From: Microbacterium oleivorans
Lineage (GTDB): Bacteria > Actinomycetota > Actinomycetes > Actinomycetales > Microbacteriaceae
Direction: 5' to 3'
NCBI RefSeq assembly: GCF_023715745.1
Contig: NZ_JAMBOV010000004.1
Coordinates: forward strand, 1 to 64,000
DNA: 64,000 bases
A program made the translations under genes and the position numbers. Shown here in pieces: positions 32,156 through 40,223 of the stretch. Under the pieces are notes generated by a model. That model was not told the DNA's origin. It saw nothing but the letters and a program-made list of their open reading frames with translations, and did not search any database. Positions within the stretch are counted from its first letter, which is position 1; each line of letters starts with the position of its first letter.

Positions 32156-33286
32156 TCACGCCGTGAGAGTGTCCGCGAAGAAGGCCCGCGCCTCCTCCTG
32201 CATTCCGACGCTCGACACGTGACCTTCGTCGAAGAACGTTCCGCGGTACCCGGGCGTGCCCGCGAGCGCCGCGTCGGCATCCCGCATCCCCTCGAGCGGG
32301 AACAGCGGATCGCGCTCGCCGTACTGGACGAGCAGCTCCCGCGGTGCAGCGGACGCCGCGATCTCCGGCAGGTCGCCGGCGGTACGGATGCCGGGGCTGT
32401 TCAGCAGCCACGAGTGGGTGTCGAGCTCCGTAGGGACGATCGACGCGAAGGTCGCCATCATGCAGGTGACGACGGTCGCGCGGACGCGATCGTCGAGGGC
32501 GCGCAGGAGGACGGCGCGCCCGCCGCCGCCCGAGAGTCCGAAGGTGCCCAGACGGGTGGCATCCACTCCGTCGACGGAGGCGAGCACGTCGAGCGCGGCG
32601 AGATCGTCGGTCGCGACGGCGCCGGCGAGCGATGTGCCCAGCATCCCCGCCGCCTTCGCCAGCGAGTCCTCGTGCAGCGAGGCGACGGCGTCGAACCGCT
32701 CCGCCTCGGTCGGGACGATGCCCTCTTCGCGCCACAGCGCCTCGCGCGCGGCGATGAGGCCGGCCAGGCGCGGCGTCGGATGCGAGAGGTCGAACGCCCG
32801 GCTGCCCCACGAGAACGCGTCGTGCGCGAGCACCACGAAGCCGTCGTGCGCGAGGTCGTTCGCCGGGGAGCGCCCGCCGTAGACGCTCGCGCGCAGAATC
32901 GCGGCGGACGGGTGCGCCTCGGCATCCGTGTCGACGAGCTGCTCGCCGCCGACGGAGCGGATGCCGCCGTGGCAGTGGAGCCCGAGCAGGCCGGGCAGCG
33001 GGCGTCCGTCGTCGTCCGGTCGCAGCAGCCAGGCGCGGGTGCGCGGTCCGTAGGGCAGTTGCCAGGTGAGCTCGCGACCGTGGATGCCGTCCGCCCGCCA
33101 CTCCCGCTCGATCCGCAGATCGGTCGCTGCCGTCCGCCGCACACCGAGGGCGCGGGCGAGGGCGGATCGCAGTCCGGGGCCGTCGGTCGCGGTCGGTTCG
33201 TGCGCGAGGAAGGCCGGCCATTCGGGGTATCCGGCGATCGGTCCGAGGCTCGCGGACGACTCGTCGGTGCGGGCGGAATCGGCCAT
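32156..33286 (-). CDS. Alpha/beta-hydrolase, acetyl xylan esterase/dienelactone hydrolase-like
   Basis: 376 aa cytosolic alpha/beta-hydrolase. The nucleophile elbow is TFGLSGGGGRAVLLR, the probable acid is Asp in YGERDPLFPLEGM and the histidine is in FFDEGHVSSVG. LGLHCHGGIRSVGGEQLV provides the oxyanion region. The domain order matches acetyl xylan esterase-type deacetylases. GGAG lies six bases before the ATG. Lying between the two halves of importer 2, and with the GDSL esterase, it suggests that acetylated oligosaccharides are the imported substrates. Confidence 0.78.
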   Translation of the reverse strand: MADSARTDESSASLGPIAGYPEWPAFLAHEPTATDGPGLRSALARALGVRRTAATDLRIEREWRADGIHGRELTWQLPYGPRTRAWLLRPDDDGRPLPGLLGLHCHGGIRSVGGEQLVDTDAEAHPSAAILRASVYGGRSPANDLAHDGFVVLAHDAFSWGSRAFDLSHPTPRLAGLIAAREALWREEGIVPTEAERFDAVASLHEDSLAKAAGMLGTSLAGAVATDDLAALDVLASVDGVDATRLGTFGLSGGGGRAVLLRALDDRVRATVVTCMMATFASIVPTELDTHSWLLNSPGIRTAGDLPEIAASAAPRELLVQYGERDPLFPLEGMRDADAALAGTPGYRGTFFDEGHVSSVGMQEEARAFFADTLTA

Positions 33287-33312
33287 GGCGGCTCCTCATC
33301 GTCGTCGATCGC

Positions 33313-33358
33313 TTGTGCGTTCCGCTCGATAGTGTATCGTCACAGAAAGCGCTTTCTG
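33313..33358 (+). promoter_or_regulatory. Promoter and LacI-type operator of importer 2 permeases
   Basis: TTGTGC (33313-33318), 16 bp, TATCGT (33335-33340) is a plausible promoter. The perfect 16-bp palindrome CAGAAAGCGCTTTCTG (33343-33358) covers the expected start site. Confidence 0.75.
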
Positions 33359-33411
33359 AGCGTGGATACGGCGGTCGCAGACGACCGTCGGAAGTGTCGA
33401 GGAGGACCCGG

Positions 33412-34347
33412 ATGAGCGCGATCAGCGAGCTGTCCCAGCTGCGCCGCGGCGGTGGAAAACGTGGACAGCGCGAGCGACCGAAGGACACGAAGGCGGCGCT
33501 CGTCTTCCTGGCACCGTGGCTGCTCGGCCTCATCCTCGTGACCGTTCTGCCGATCCTGGCGTCCCTCTACCTCTCGTTCACGAAGTACGACCTGTTCAAC
33601 GCCCCCGAGTGGATCGGGCTCGACAACTACGTGCGCATGGCGCAGGACCCGCGCCTCGCGGCATCCCTCGGTGTCACCTTCGTCTACGTCCTCGTCGGCG
33701 TCCCCCTCGCGATGGCCGCCGCGCTCGGTGTCGCGCTCCTGCTCGACAAGGGACTGCGCGGGCTCGCGTTCTACCGCTCGATGTTCTATCTGCCGTCGCT
33801 GCTCGGCTCGTCGGTCGCCGTCGCGATCCTGTGGAAGCAGATCTTCGGTGTCGACGGCATCGTCAACCAGTTCCTGGCGATCTTCGGCATCGAGGGTCCC
33901 GGCTGGATCTCGAATCCCGACACCGCGCTGTCGACCATCATCCTGCTGAGCGTCTGGGGCTTCGGAGCCCCGATGGTGATCTTCCTCGCCGGCCTCCGGC
34001 AGATCCCGGTCATGTACTACGAGGCGGCATCCGTCGACGGCGCCGGTCCCGTGCGGCAGTTCTTCTCGATCACGCTGCCGCTGCTCAGCCCCATCGTCTT
34101 CTTCAACCTCGTGCTGTCGATGATCGGTGCGTTCCAGGCGTTCACGCAGGCGTTCATCATCTCGGGCGGATCGGGCGGCCCGTCCGACTCGACGCTCTTC
34201 TACACGCTGTACCTCTACCAGAAGGGGTTCACGGCCTTCGACATGGGCTACGCCTCGGCGATGGCCTGGCTGCTCGTCGCCATCATCGCGGGCTTCACCG
34301 CCGTGAACTTCGCTCTCTCCAAGCTGTGGGTGTTCTATGACGACTGA
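33412..34347 (+). CDS. Sugar ABC transporter permease, MalF type (importer 2)
   Basis: 311 aa with a basic cytoplasmic N-terminus and six membrane helices. The EAA loop is MYYEAASVDGAGPVRQFFSI. GAGGAGG precedes the ATG at 33412, which is preferred over upstream in-frame codons lying in the operator region. It overlaps the next permease by 11 bp. Together with 34337-35254 it serves the binding protein encoded at 30634-31917. Confidence 0.93.
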   Translation: MSAISELSQLRRGGGKRGQRERPKDTKAALVFLAPWLLGLILVTVLPILASLYLSFTKYDLFNAPEWIGLDNYVRMAQDPRLAASLGVTFVYVLVGVPLAMAAALGVALLLDKGLRGLAFYRSMFYLPSLLGSSVAVAILWKQIFGVDGIVNQFLAIFGIEGPGWISNPDTALSTIILLSVWGFGAPMVIFLAGLRQIPVMYYEAASVDGAGPVRQFFSITLPLLSPIVFFNLVLSMIGAFQAFTQAFIISGGSGGPSDSTLFYTLYLYQKGFTAFDMGYASAMAWLLVAIIAGFTAVNFALSKLWVFYDD

Positions 34348-35254
34348 ACTGATCACGACCCGCGACCGGCGCTTCGCCCAGGAGCGGCAACGCATCCGTC
34401 GCCGGCAGTCAGCCGCGCTCGGCGGCCGTTCGAAGGTGAGCGTCGTCGCCCGGCACATCTTCCTCATCGCGACGTCGGCGCTCATGCTCTACCCGCTGCT
34501 GTGGATGGTCGTCAGCTCGCTGCGACCCAACGACGAGATCTTCCGCCTGCCCGGCCTCTGGCCGCTCTCGTTCGAGATCTCGAACTACACCGAGGGCTGG
34601 AACGCCCTGTCGCCGTCGTTCGGCACATACCTCTGGAACTCGATCGTCGTGGTCGCCGGTTCGATCGTCGGCAACCTCATCTCGTGCTCGATGGCGGCCT
34701 ACGCGTTCGCGCGACTGAACTTCCACTTCAAGCGCACGATGTTCGCGATCATGCTCGTCACGATCATGCTGCCCGTGCACATCGTGATCGTGCCGCAGTA
34801 CATCATGTTCAGCCAGCTCGGCCTGGTGAACACGTTCTGGCCGCTCATCCTCCCGAAGGCCCTCGCGACCGACGCGTTCTTCATCTTCCTGATGGTGCAG
34901 TTCATCCGCGGCATCCCCCGCGACCTCGACGAGGCGGCGCGCATCGACGGCGCGGGGCACGCCCGCATCTTCCTGCAGATCCTGCTGCCGATGATGACCC
35001 CGGCCCTCGCCACGACGGCGATCTTCACCTTCGTGTGGGTGTGGAACGACTTCTTCGGCGCCCTCATCTACCTGAACAACCCCGACCTGTTCACCGTGCC
35101 CCTGGCACTCCGCCAGTTCATGTCGGCCCAGGGTGCGTCGAATTTCGGCGGCATGTTCGCGATGTCCGTCGTGTCCCTCGTCCCGGTGTTCCTCGCGTTC
35201 CTGTTCGGTCAGCGCTTCCTCATCCGCGGCATCGCCACGACCGGCATCAAGTAA
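34337..35254 (+). CDS. Sugar ABC transporter permease, MalG type (importer 2)
   Basis: 305 aa, six membrane helices, EAA loop DLDEAARIDGAGHARIFLQI. The N-terminus is Arg-rich (RDRRFAQERQRIRRRQS), a common actinobacterial extension. Second gene of the permease pair; followed by the palindromic element at 35294-35376. Confidence 0.93.
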   Translation: MTTELITTRDRRFAQERQRIRRRQSAALGGRSKVSVVARHIFLIATSALMLYPLLWMVVSSLRPNDEIFRLPGLWPLSFEISNYTEGWNALSPSFGTYLWNSIVVVAGSIVGNLISCSMAAYAFARLNFHFKRTMFAIMLVTIMLPVHIVIVPQYIMFSQLGLVNTFWPLILPKALATDAFFIFLMVQFIRGIPRDLDEAARIDGAGHARIFLQILLPMMTPALATTAIFTFVWVWNDFFGALIYLNNPDLFTVPLALRQFMSAQGASNFGGMFAMSVVSLVPVFLAFLFGQRFLIRGIATTGIK

Positions 35255-35293
35255 GACGCCGCGCGGGAAGGCTGCGGCCCCCGCATCCCCCGC

Positions 35294-35376
35294 GTGTCCA
35301 CATCATGTGCTCGGCACGAGAGCATACGTTCCGGCCCGTTCGGAACGTGTGCTCTCGATCGGTGCACATGATGTGG
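35294..35376. repeat. REPIN-like palindromic element, copy 2 (possible bidirectional terminator)
   Basis: The left end GTGTCCACATCATGTG (35294-35309) and right end GCACATGATGTGG (35364-35376) are identical to those of copy 1 at 2-17 and 72-84, with the same 70-nt offset. The 54-nt centre differs and forms a 17-bp stem with one mismatch (35317-35333, 35341-35357). It lies between convergent genes, so it may terminate both. Confidence 0.75.
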
Positions 35377-35386
35377 CCCTCATGGT

Positions 35387-35454
35387 CGCGCGACCGCGAC
35401 CGCGCGACCGCGACCGCGCGAGAGCGACCGCGACCGCGCGACCGCGACCGCGCC
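35387..35454. repeat. Tandem short repeats (CGCGCGACCGCGAC unit)
   Basis: About four imperfect copies of a 14-bp unit built from GCGACC blocks lie directly after the palindromic element and just before the stop of the Gfo/Idh-DUF6807 gene. Probably slippage-generated filler DNA. Confidence 0.7.
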
Positions 35455-35461
35455 GCGCGCG

Positions 35462-37420
35462 TCAGTTCAGACGCAGGGCGGCGACGACCTCGGCGTCCGA
35501 CAGGCGGCCGTCGGCGACGAGCAGGCGGTAGGAGCGTGACACGGGGATGCCGGGGCTGAGGGTGACCGCGCGGTCCCAGGCGAGGGCGGCCCCGATCCCG
35601 GGGTACCCCGCGACGCGCACGAACCACGGATCAGCGGCTGAGGCCTCGTCGAGCGGAGCCATCGCGACCGTCGCGGCGCCCTCGGCGAACGCGGCCGACC
35701 AGGCGAGCCAGGGTGCGACGGTGCCGTGCACCGCGTCCTCTCCGCGCGCCGACGCGGTGCGCACGTCGACGTCCGTCGCGGCCGGCAGGCGCCACGAGAG
35801 TCCGCCGTAGCCACCGCCGACCCGGCCGTTGCTGCCCGGGCCGCCGAGGTGGAGCGTGCCCGCCCGCGTGGTGAGCTCGAACGTCAGGTCGACGGTGGTC
35901 GCGCCGGAGCCGGCCTCGGCGACGGTCATCCGCCGGCATTCGGTCAGCATGTGCGCGCCGTCGCGACCGATCCAGGCGAACTCGGCTTCGAGAGCGGATG
36001 CCGACCCCTCCACGCGCGTCGCGACGATCCGCCCGTGGTCGTCCCGCCAGACGTAGTCGCGGCCGGGCGTGTAGGTGCGTCCGCCCCAGAAGTTCACGCC
36101 CGAGACGTCCTGCAGCGTGACGCTGATGCCCAGGTGCCAGTCGTGATCGGCGGGATGCGAGTCCGAGACGACGACACCGCCGGGCGTCCTGACGGGGTGC
36201 AGGTAGGGCCGCGGGCTCGACGAGCGGGTCACGTCGGCTCCGTCGACGAGGACGGCGACCGGATGCGGTGCGTCGTCCGACGCGGAGAGGTCGGCCAGCA
36301 CGGCGGGCTCGGTCTTCGCCGCCCAGGGCAGATGCAGCTCGGCGAACGTGGCCTCCGCGTCGACCGCTCGTTCGACCGCGTCGCGGACGCCGGCCAGCAC
36401 GATCCGCGGGGAGGGGCCGCTCTCGTTCCAGCTGACGTGCGCCGCATCGATCGCGACGGGGTCGGTGTCGGCGACGGCATCCATCACCCGGACGAAGGCC
36501 CCCGTCTCGTGCAGGGGAGCGAGCAGAGGCGTGCCGTGGTCGCGGTGGTCGAGCAGGTTCTCGACGAGATCGATGCGGCCGAACTCGACGCGGCGGTCGG
36601 CCGTCTCGACGACATCCTCGGTGTAGAAGAACTTCGCCGACCCGCGGGTGCCGCGGATGAGGACGTAAGGGTCCTCGTCCTGCTCGGCGCACAGCGTGAG
36701 CGCGGAGGTGACACGGATGCCGCGGCCGGTCGACAGGCGGACGACGCTGGTGTCGTCGCCTTCGATGGCGTTGGCGCGGTAGAGGTCTGCGGTGACCTGG
36801 TTCACGTCGAACGCGGACGTCGACTGCGCGACGGCGAGGGCGGTGGCCGTCGCGTGGGCGAGCGGGTTCGCGACGACGCCGTCGAGGACGGGGAACCCGT
36901 CGAGGACGCGGTGGCCCGCCCAGCGGCTGCGCGACCAGTACGCCTGGTCGCGGCACCAGAGGCCGACGGCGCCGATCGCCTGAATCGGTCCGAGATCGAA
37001 CCCGTCGGCGATGAGGGCGGGGATCGCGAGGGATCCGAGGCTCTGGAATCCGACCTGGATGCGCGAGCCGGATGCCGCGGCGGCATCGGCGAGGACGGCG
37101 AAGTCGGCGGTCGACAGGACCGGCGGCTTCTCGAGGTACAGATCGATACCGCGCGCGACGACGAGGCCGGCGAGAGCGGCGTGTGTGTGCAGCGGCGTCG
37201 CCACGATGACGACGTCGACGTCGACGACGGCGTCGAGGGCATCCGCCAGCGACGCGAACGCCTGCGTGCCGTGGGGCAGGTTCTCGGGCGGTACGGGGGT
37301 CGGGTCGGCGACGGCGACGAGGTCGACGCGCTCGCCGAGGCGGCGCAGGTTCTCGAGGTGGACGGTGCCGAAGCCCTGGGCTCCGGCGAGGACGATGCGG
37401 GTTCGTCGGGGGACAGTCAC
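35462..37420 (-). CDS. Gfo/Idh/MocA oxidoreductase fused to a DUF6807-like domain
   Basis: 652 aa, two domains. Residues 1 to about 365 form an oxidoreductase (IVLAGAQGFGTVHLENL; EKP motif in DLYLEKPPVLSTADFAVL). Residues about 370-650 form a separate beta-rich domain with PRPYLHPVRTPGGVVVSDSH, DHDWHLGISVTLQDVSGVNF and WGGRTYTPGRDYV, which match DUF6807 (PmoA-like) proteins by eye. The fusion suggests the C-terminal part binds or processes the same sugar. A LacI-type site lies before its start. Transcribed alone. Confidence 0.82.
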   Translation of the reverse strand: MTVPRRTRIVLAGAQGFGTVHLENLRRLGERVDLVAVADPTPVPPENLPHGTQAFASLADALDAVVDVDVVIVATPLHTHAALAGLVVARGIDLYLEKPPVLSTADFAVLADAAAASGSRIQVGFQSLGSLAIPALIADGFDLGPIQAIGAVGLWCRDQAYWSRSRWAGHRVLDGFPVLDGVVANPLAHATATALAVAQSTSAFDVNQVTADLYRANAIEGDDTSVVRLSTGRGIRVTSALTLCAEQDEDPYVLIRGTRGSAKFFYTEDVVETADRRVEFGRIDLVENLLDHRDHGTPLLAPLHETGAFVRVMDAVADTDPVAIDAAHVSWNESGPSPRIVLAGVRDAVERAVDAEATFAELHLPWAAKTEPAVLADLSASDDAPHPVAVLVDGADVTRSSSPRPYLHPVRTPGGVVVSDSHPADHDWHLGISVTLQDVSGVNFWGGRTYTPGRDYVWRDDHGRIVATRVEGSASALEAEFAWIGRDGAHMLTECRRMTVAEAGSGATTVDLTFELTTRAGTLHLGGPGSNGRVGGGYGGLSWRLPAATDVDVRTASARGEDAVHGTVAPWLAWSAAFAEGAATVAMAPLDEASAADPWFVRVAGYPGIGAALAWDRAVTLSPGIPVSRSYRLLVADGRLSDAEVVAALRLN

Positions 37421-37453
37421 GGGGACTCCTTCGTCGGCTCCTTCGAGTATGCC

Positions 37454-37469
37454 AGCAAGCGCTTTCCCT
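37454..37469. promoter_or_regulatory. LacI-type operator before the Gfo/Idh-DUF6807 gene
   Basis: AGCAAGCGCTTTCCCT contains the central AAGCGCTT. On the leftward strand it is followed by CATACT, a possible -10, so it would lie in the promoter. It sits between this gene and the 3' end of the fluC pair. Confidence 0.65.
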
Positions 37470-37498
37470 GAGTCGTTCCGCGGCGAAATCCGCGGTCT

Positions 37499-37882
37499 TC
37501 AGCCGATGAGGAGTCGGCCGAGCGCGATGCCGAGCAGCCCCGCTGCGACGGCGGCCACCAGCATCCCGATCGCGTTCGCTGCGCCGAGCGCGTACCGGCG
37601 CTCCTGCACGAGGCGGACCGTCTCGAAGCTCGCGGTGCTGAAGGTGGTGAATCCGCCGCACAGGCCGGTGCCGATGACGAGTCGCCACGCGTCGTCGACG
37701 ACCCCGGCCAGCGCGAGCTCGGTCACGAAGCCGAGCACGAGCGAGCCCGCAACGTTGATGAGGAGCGTGCCGACCGGCAGCGCCGTGCGCACACGCGCCT
37801 TCACGGCGCCGTCGACCACGAGACGCAGGGCCGCGCCGACGCCCCCCGCGAGCGACAGGACGAGGAACAGCCCCGGTGTCAC
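37499..37882 (-). CDS. crcB: Fluoride channel subunit FluC/CrcB
   Basis: 127 aa, four membrane helices. The family signature is GLCGGFTTFSTASFE, with the phenylalanines and the Thr/Ser track that line the fluoride path, and the conserved N-terminal LAGGVGAALR. It starts at GTG overlapping the stop of the upstream crcB gene as GTGA. Actinobacteria often use two different subunits that form a heterodimer. It exports fluoride; no relation to the sugar islands is expected. Confidence 0.92.
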   Translation of the reverse strand: MTPGLFLVLSLAGGVGAALRLVVDGAVKARVRTALPVGTLLINVAGSLVLGFVTELALAGVVDDAWRLVIGTGLCGGFTTFSTASFETVRLVQERRYALGAANAIGMLVAAVAAGLLGIALGRLLIG

Positions 37883-38367
37883 CGGGTCACCGCCCTGCGG
37901 TGCCGGGCCGCGGCGAGCGCGATGCCTGCCACGGTCGCGAGCGCGCCGACGATGACGGTGCCGACCGCGTACAGGATGCCGGCCGCCGGATCGCCGCCCG
38001 TCAGCAGCATCCCGCTGTCGACGGCGAGCGCGCTGTACGTCGTGAACCCGCCCGCGAATCCCGTGCCGAGCAGCAGGCGCAGCGCACGGCGGCGACCGAG
38101 GTCGGGCCCGCGTCGGGCGAGGGTCTCGAGGAGTGCGCCGAGGAAGAGCGCGCCGACGATGTTGATCGCGAAGATGGCGACGGGGATGCCGCCGACCGAG
38201 GGGATCGCGAGCGACAGCCCCTCGCGCGCCGCCGTGCCGACCGTGCCGCCGATGAGCACGAGGAGGATCGACGACCACGACAGGTGCACCGGCCGCGCGT
38301 CCTCGGCGATGTCGCCGTCGATCGGGAGTTCGCCGTGCGGGTCGTGCGCGGGGGCGGGCGTGGTCAT
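37879..38367 (-). CDS. crcB: Fluoride channel subunit FluC/CrcB, second paralogue
   Basis: 162 aa, longer at the N-terminus by a polar His/Asp/Glu-rich region. Four membrane helices; signature GFAGGFTTYSALAVD and N-terminal GGTVGTAAREGLSL. ATG at 38367 has TATCGT seven bases upstream and no ribosome site, suggesting a leaderless mRNA. A GTG nine bases upstream is an alternative. First gene of the pair. No fluoride riboswitch was recognised in the 80-bp upstream gap. Confidence 0.92.
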   Translation of the reverse strand: MTTPAPAHDPHGELPIDGDIAEDARPVHLSWSSILLVLIGGTVGTAAREGLSLAIPSVGGIPVAIFAINIVGALFLGALLETLARRGPDLGRRRALRLLLGTGFAGGFTTYSALAVDSGMLLTGGDPAAGILYAVGTVIVGALATVAGIALAAARHRRAVTR

Positions 38368-38447
38368 CGCGTCCACGATAGACCCGAGGAGTCGAATCGG
38401 AGCCCAGGGGGTTCCGGCCCCGAAGCGCCGCCCGTACGATGGATCCC

Positions 38448-40223
38448 ATGACGCGGAAAACGCTTTCCGATCTGGCCGACCTCATCGACGGAGCCCGGCC
38501 GGCACGGTCGGTGATGCGCCTGCTCGCCCGCCGGCCGGGGCGCATGATCGTGGCCGTCCTGGCCTTCGCGGCAAAGGAGATTCCGCTGTGGTTCCTCCCG
38601 GTGATCACGGCCGCCGTCATCGACATCGTCGCGGGGCGCGGCCAGGTCTCCGACGTCATCTGGTGGTTCGTCGTGGCCGCCGTCCTGCTCCTGCAGAACT
38701 ATCCGAACCACATCCTCTACACGCGCAGCTTCATGACCGTCGTCCGCGACACCGGCGCCGATCTCCGCAACGCGCTCGCCGAACGGCTGCAGACCCTGTC
38801 GATCGGCTACCACACGCGCATCAGCTCCTCGATCGTGCAGACCAAGGTGGTCCGCGACGTCGAGAACGTCGAGCTCATGCTGCAGCAGGTGACGCATCCG
38901 CTCCTCTCCGCGACCATGGTCATGATCGGTGCCGTCACGATGACCGCGATCGCCGTCCCGCAGTTCCTGCCGGTCTACGCCCTCGCCGTGCCGATCGCCA
39001 TCGGCATCCGCTATGCCATGCGCCAGCGCTCCCACGCCCGCAACGCGGTGTTCCGGCGCGAGGTCGAGACGTTGTCGGCGCGCGTGGGCGAGATGGCGTC
39101 GCTCATCCCCGTCACGCGTGCGCACGGGCTCGAGCAGACCGCCGTCACGCGAGTCGCGACGGGCGCGGACGGCGTGCGTCGAGCCGGCCTGCACCTCGAC
39201 ATGCTCAACGGCCACGTCGCGTCCGTGTCGTGGGTCGCGATGCAGCTGCTCGGGGTGGGGTGCCTCGTGCTCGCCGCGATCTTCTCGCTCACCGGCCTCC
39301 TGCCGATCACCCCGGGTGAGGTCGTCCTCCTGTCGACGTATTTCACGCTGCTGACGCAGGGCCTCACGCAGCTCCTCATGCTGATCCCGGTCGGCGCCCG
39401 CGGTCTCGAGTCGGTGCGTTCGATCGCAGAGGTCCTGCAGGAGCCCGACCTGGAGCAGAACGCCGGCAAGCGCCGGGTCGACGCGGTCGTCGGTGAGCTC
39501 ACCCTCGCGCACGTGTCGCATCGCTATCCCGGCGCGCACGAGGACGCGGTGCACGCCGTCGACCTCCGCATCCCCGCCGGGGCGACCGTCGCCTTCGTGG
39601 GATCATCCGGTTCGGGCAAGTCGACGATGCTGAACCTCATCCTCGGCTTCCTCCGGCCGACGGCGGGCGGCATCCTCGTCGACGGGCAGGACATGCAGGA
39701 GCTCGACCTGCGCACCGTCCGCCGGTTCGTCTCGGTCGTCCCGCAGGAGTCCGTCCTGTTCGAGGGGACGATCCGCGAGAACGTCGCCTACGGGCTCGGC
39801 GACGTCGACGACCAGCGCATCGAGCGCGCGCTCCGCGACGCGAACGCGTGGAGCTTCGTCCAGGATCAACCGCAGGGCTGGGACACCGTCGTCGGCGAGC
39901 GCGGCGCCCGGCTGTCGGGTGGTCAGCGACAGCGGCTCGCGATCGCTCGCGCGCTCATCCGCGATCCGCGCATCCTGCTGCTCGATGAGGCCACCAGCGC
40001 ACTCGACCCCGAGTCGGAAGAGCTCGTGAAGGATGCCCTCAGTCGCCTCATGACGGGACGCACCACCCTGGTCGTCGCCCACCGCCTGTCGACCGTGCGG
40101 CAGGCCGACGTCATCGTCGTGCTGGAACGGGGCGAGATCGTCGAGCGCGGCTCGCACGACGAGCTCCTCGAACGCGGCGGTCGCTACGCGCAGCTGCACC
40201 TGACCCAGGCGGGGCTCGCGTGA
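38448..40223 (+). CDS. ABC exporter-type ATP-binding/permease protein
   Basis: 591 aa half-transporter. The N-terminal membrane domain (about residues 30-300, five to six helices) is followed by an ATPase with Walker A GSSGSGKST, signature LSGGQRQRLAIARAL, Walker B ILLLDEATSALD and the H-loop VVAHRLSTV. TACGAT lies seven bases before the ATG, suggesting a leaderless start; an in-frame ATG at 38439 is possible. A LacI-type operator is embedded in codons 3-7. Downstream overlaps the GH43-like gene (GTGA). Exporter types in sugar loci may expel a toxic or surplus product; the substrate is unknown. Confidence 0.88.
   Translation: MTRKTLSDLADLIDGARPARSVMRLLARRPGRMIVAVLAFAAKEIPLWFLPVITAAVIDIVAGRGQVSDVIWWFVVAAVLLLQNYPNHILYTRSFMTVVRDTGADLRNALAERLQTLSIGYHTRISSSIVQTKVVRDVENVELMLQQVTHPLLSATMVMIGAVTMTAIAVPQFLPVYALAVPIAIGIRYAMRQRSHARNAVFRREVETLSARVGEMASLIPVTRAHGLEQTAVTRVATGADGVRRAGLHLDMLNGHVASVSWVAMQLLGVGCLVLAAIFSLTGLLPITPGEVVLLSTYFTLLTQGLTQLLMLIPVGARGLESVRSIAEVLQEPDLEQNAGKRRVDAVVGELTLAHVSHRYPGAHEDAVHAVDLRIPAGATVAFVGSSGSGKSTMLNLILGFLRPTAGGILVDGQDMQELDLRTVRRFVSVVPQESVLFEGTIRENVAYGLGDVDDQRIERALRDANAWSFVQDQPQGWDTVVGERGARLSGGQRQRLAIARALIRDPRILLLDEATSALDPESEELVKDALSRLMTGRTTLVVAHRLSTVRQADVIVVLERGEIVERGSHDELLERGGRYAQLHLTQAGLA
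38455..38468. promoter_or_regulatory. LacI-type operator inside the 5' end of the ABC exporter gene
   Basis: GGAAAACGCTTTCC is a near-perfect palindrome starting seven bases after the ATG. With the -10 TACGAT at 38435-38440, it covers about +8 to +21, so a bound repressor would block elongation or open-complex escape. Confidence 0.65.

Noticed and set aside
35387..35454. Short tandem repeats as a possible CRISPR array
   Set aside because: Units are about 14 bp and adjoining, with no spacers and no cas genes nearby.
38368..38447. Fluoride riboswitch before the crcB pair
   Set aside because: The 80-bp divergent gap has none of the conserved riboswitch elements I could recognise, and crcB looks leaderless.
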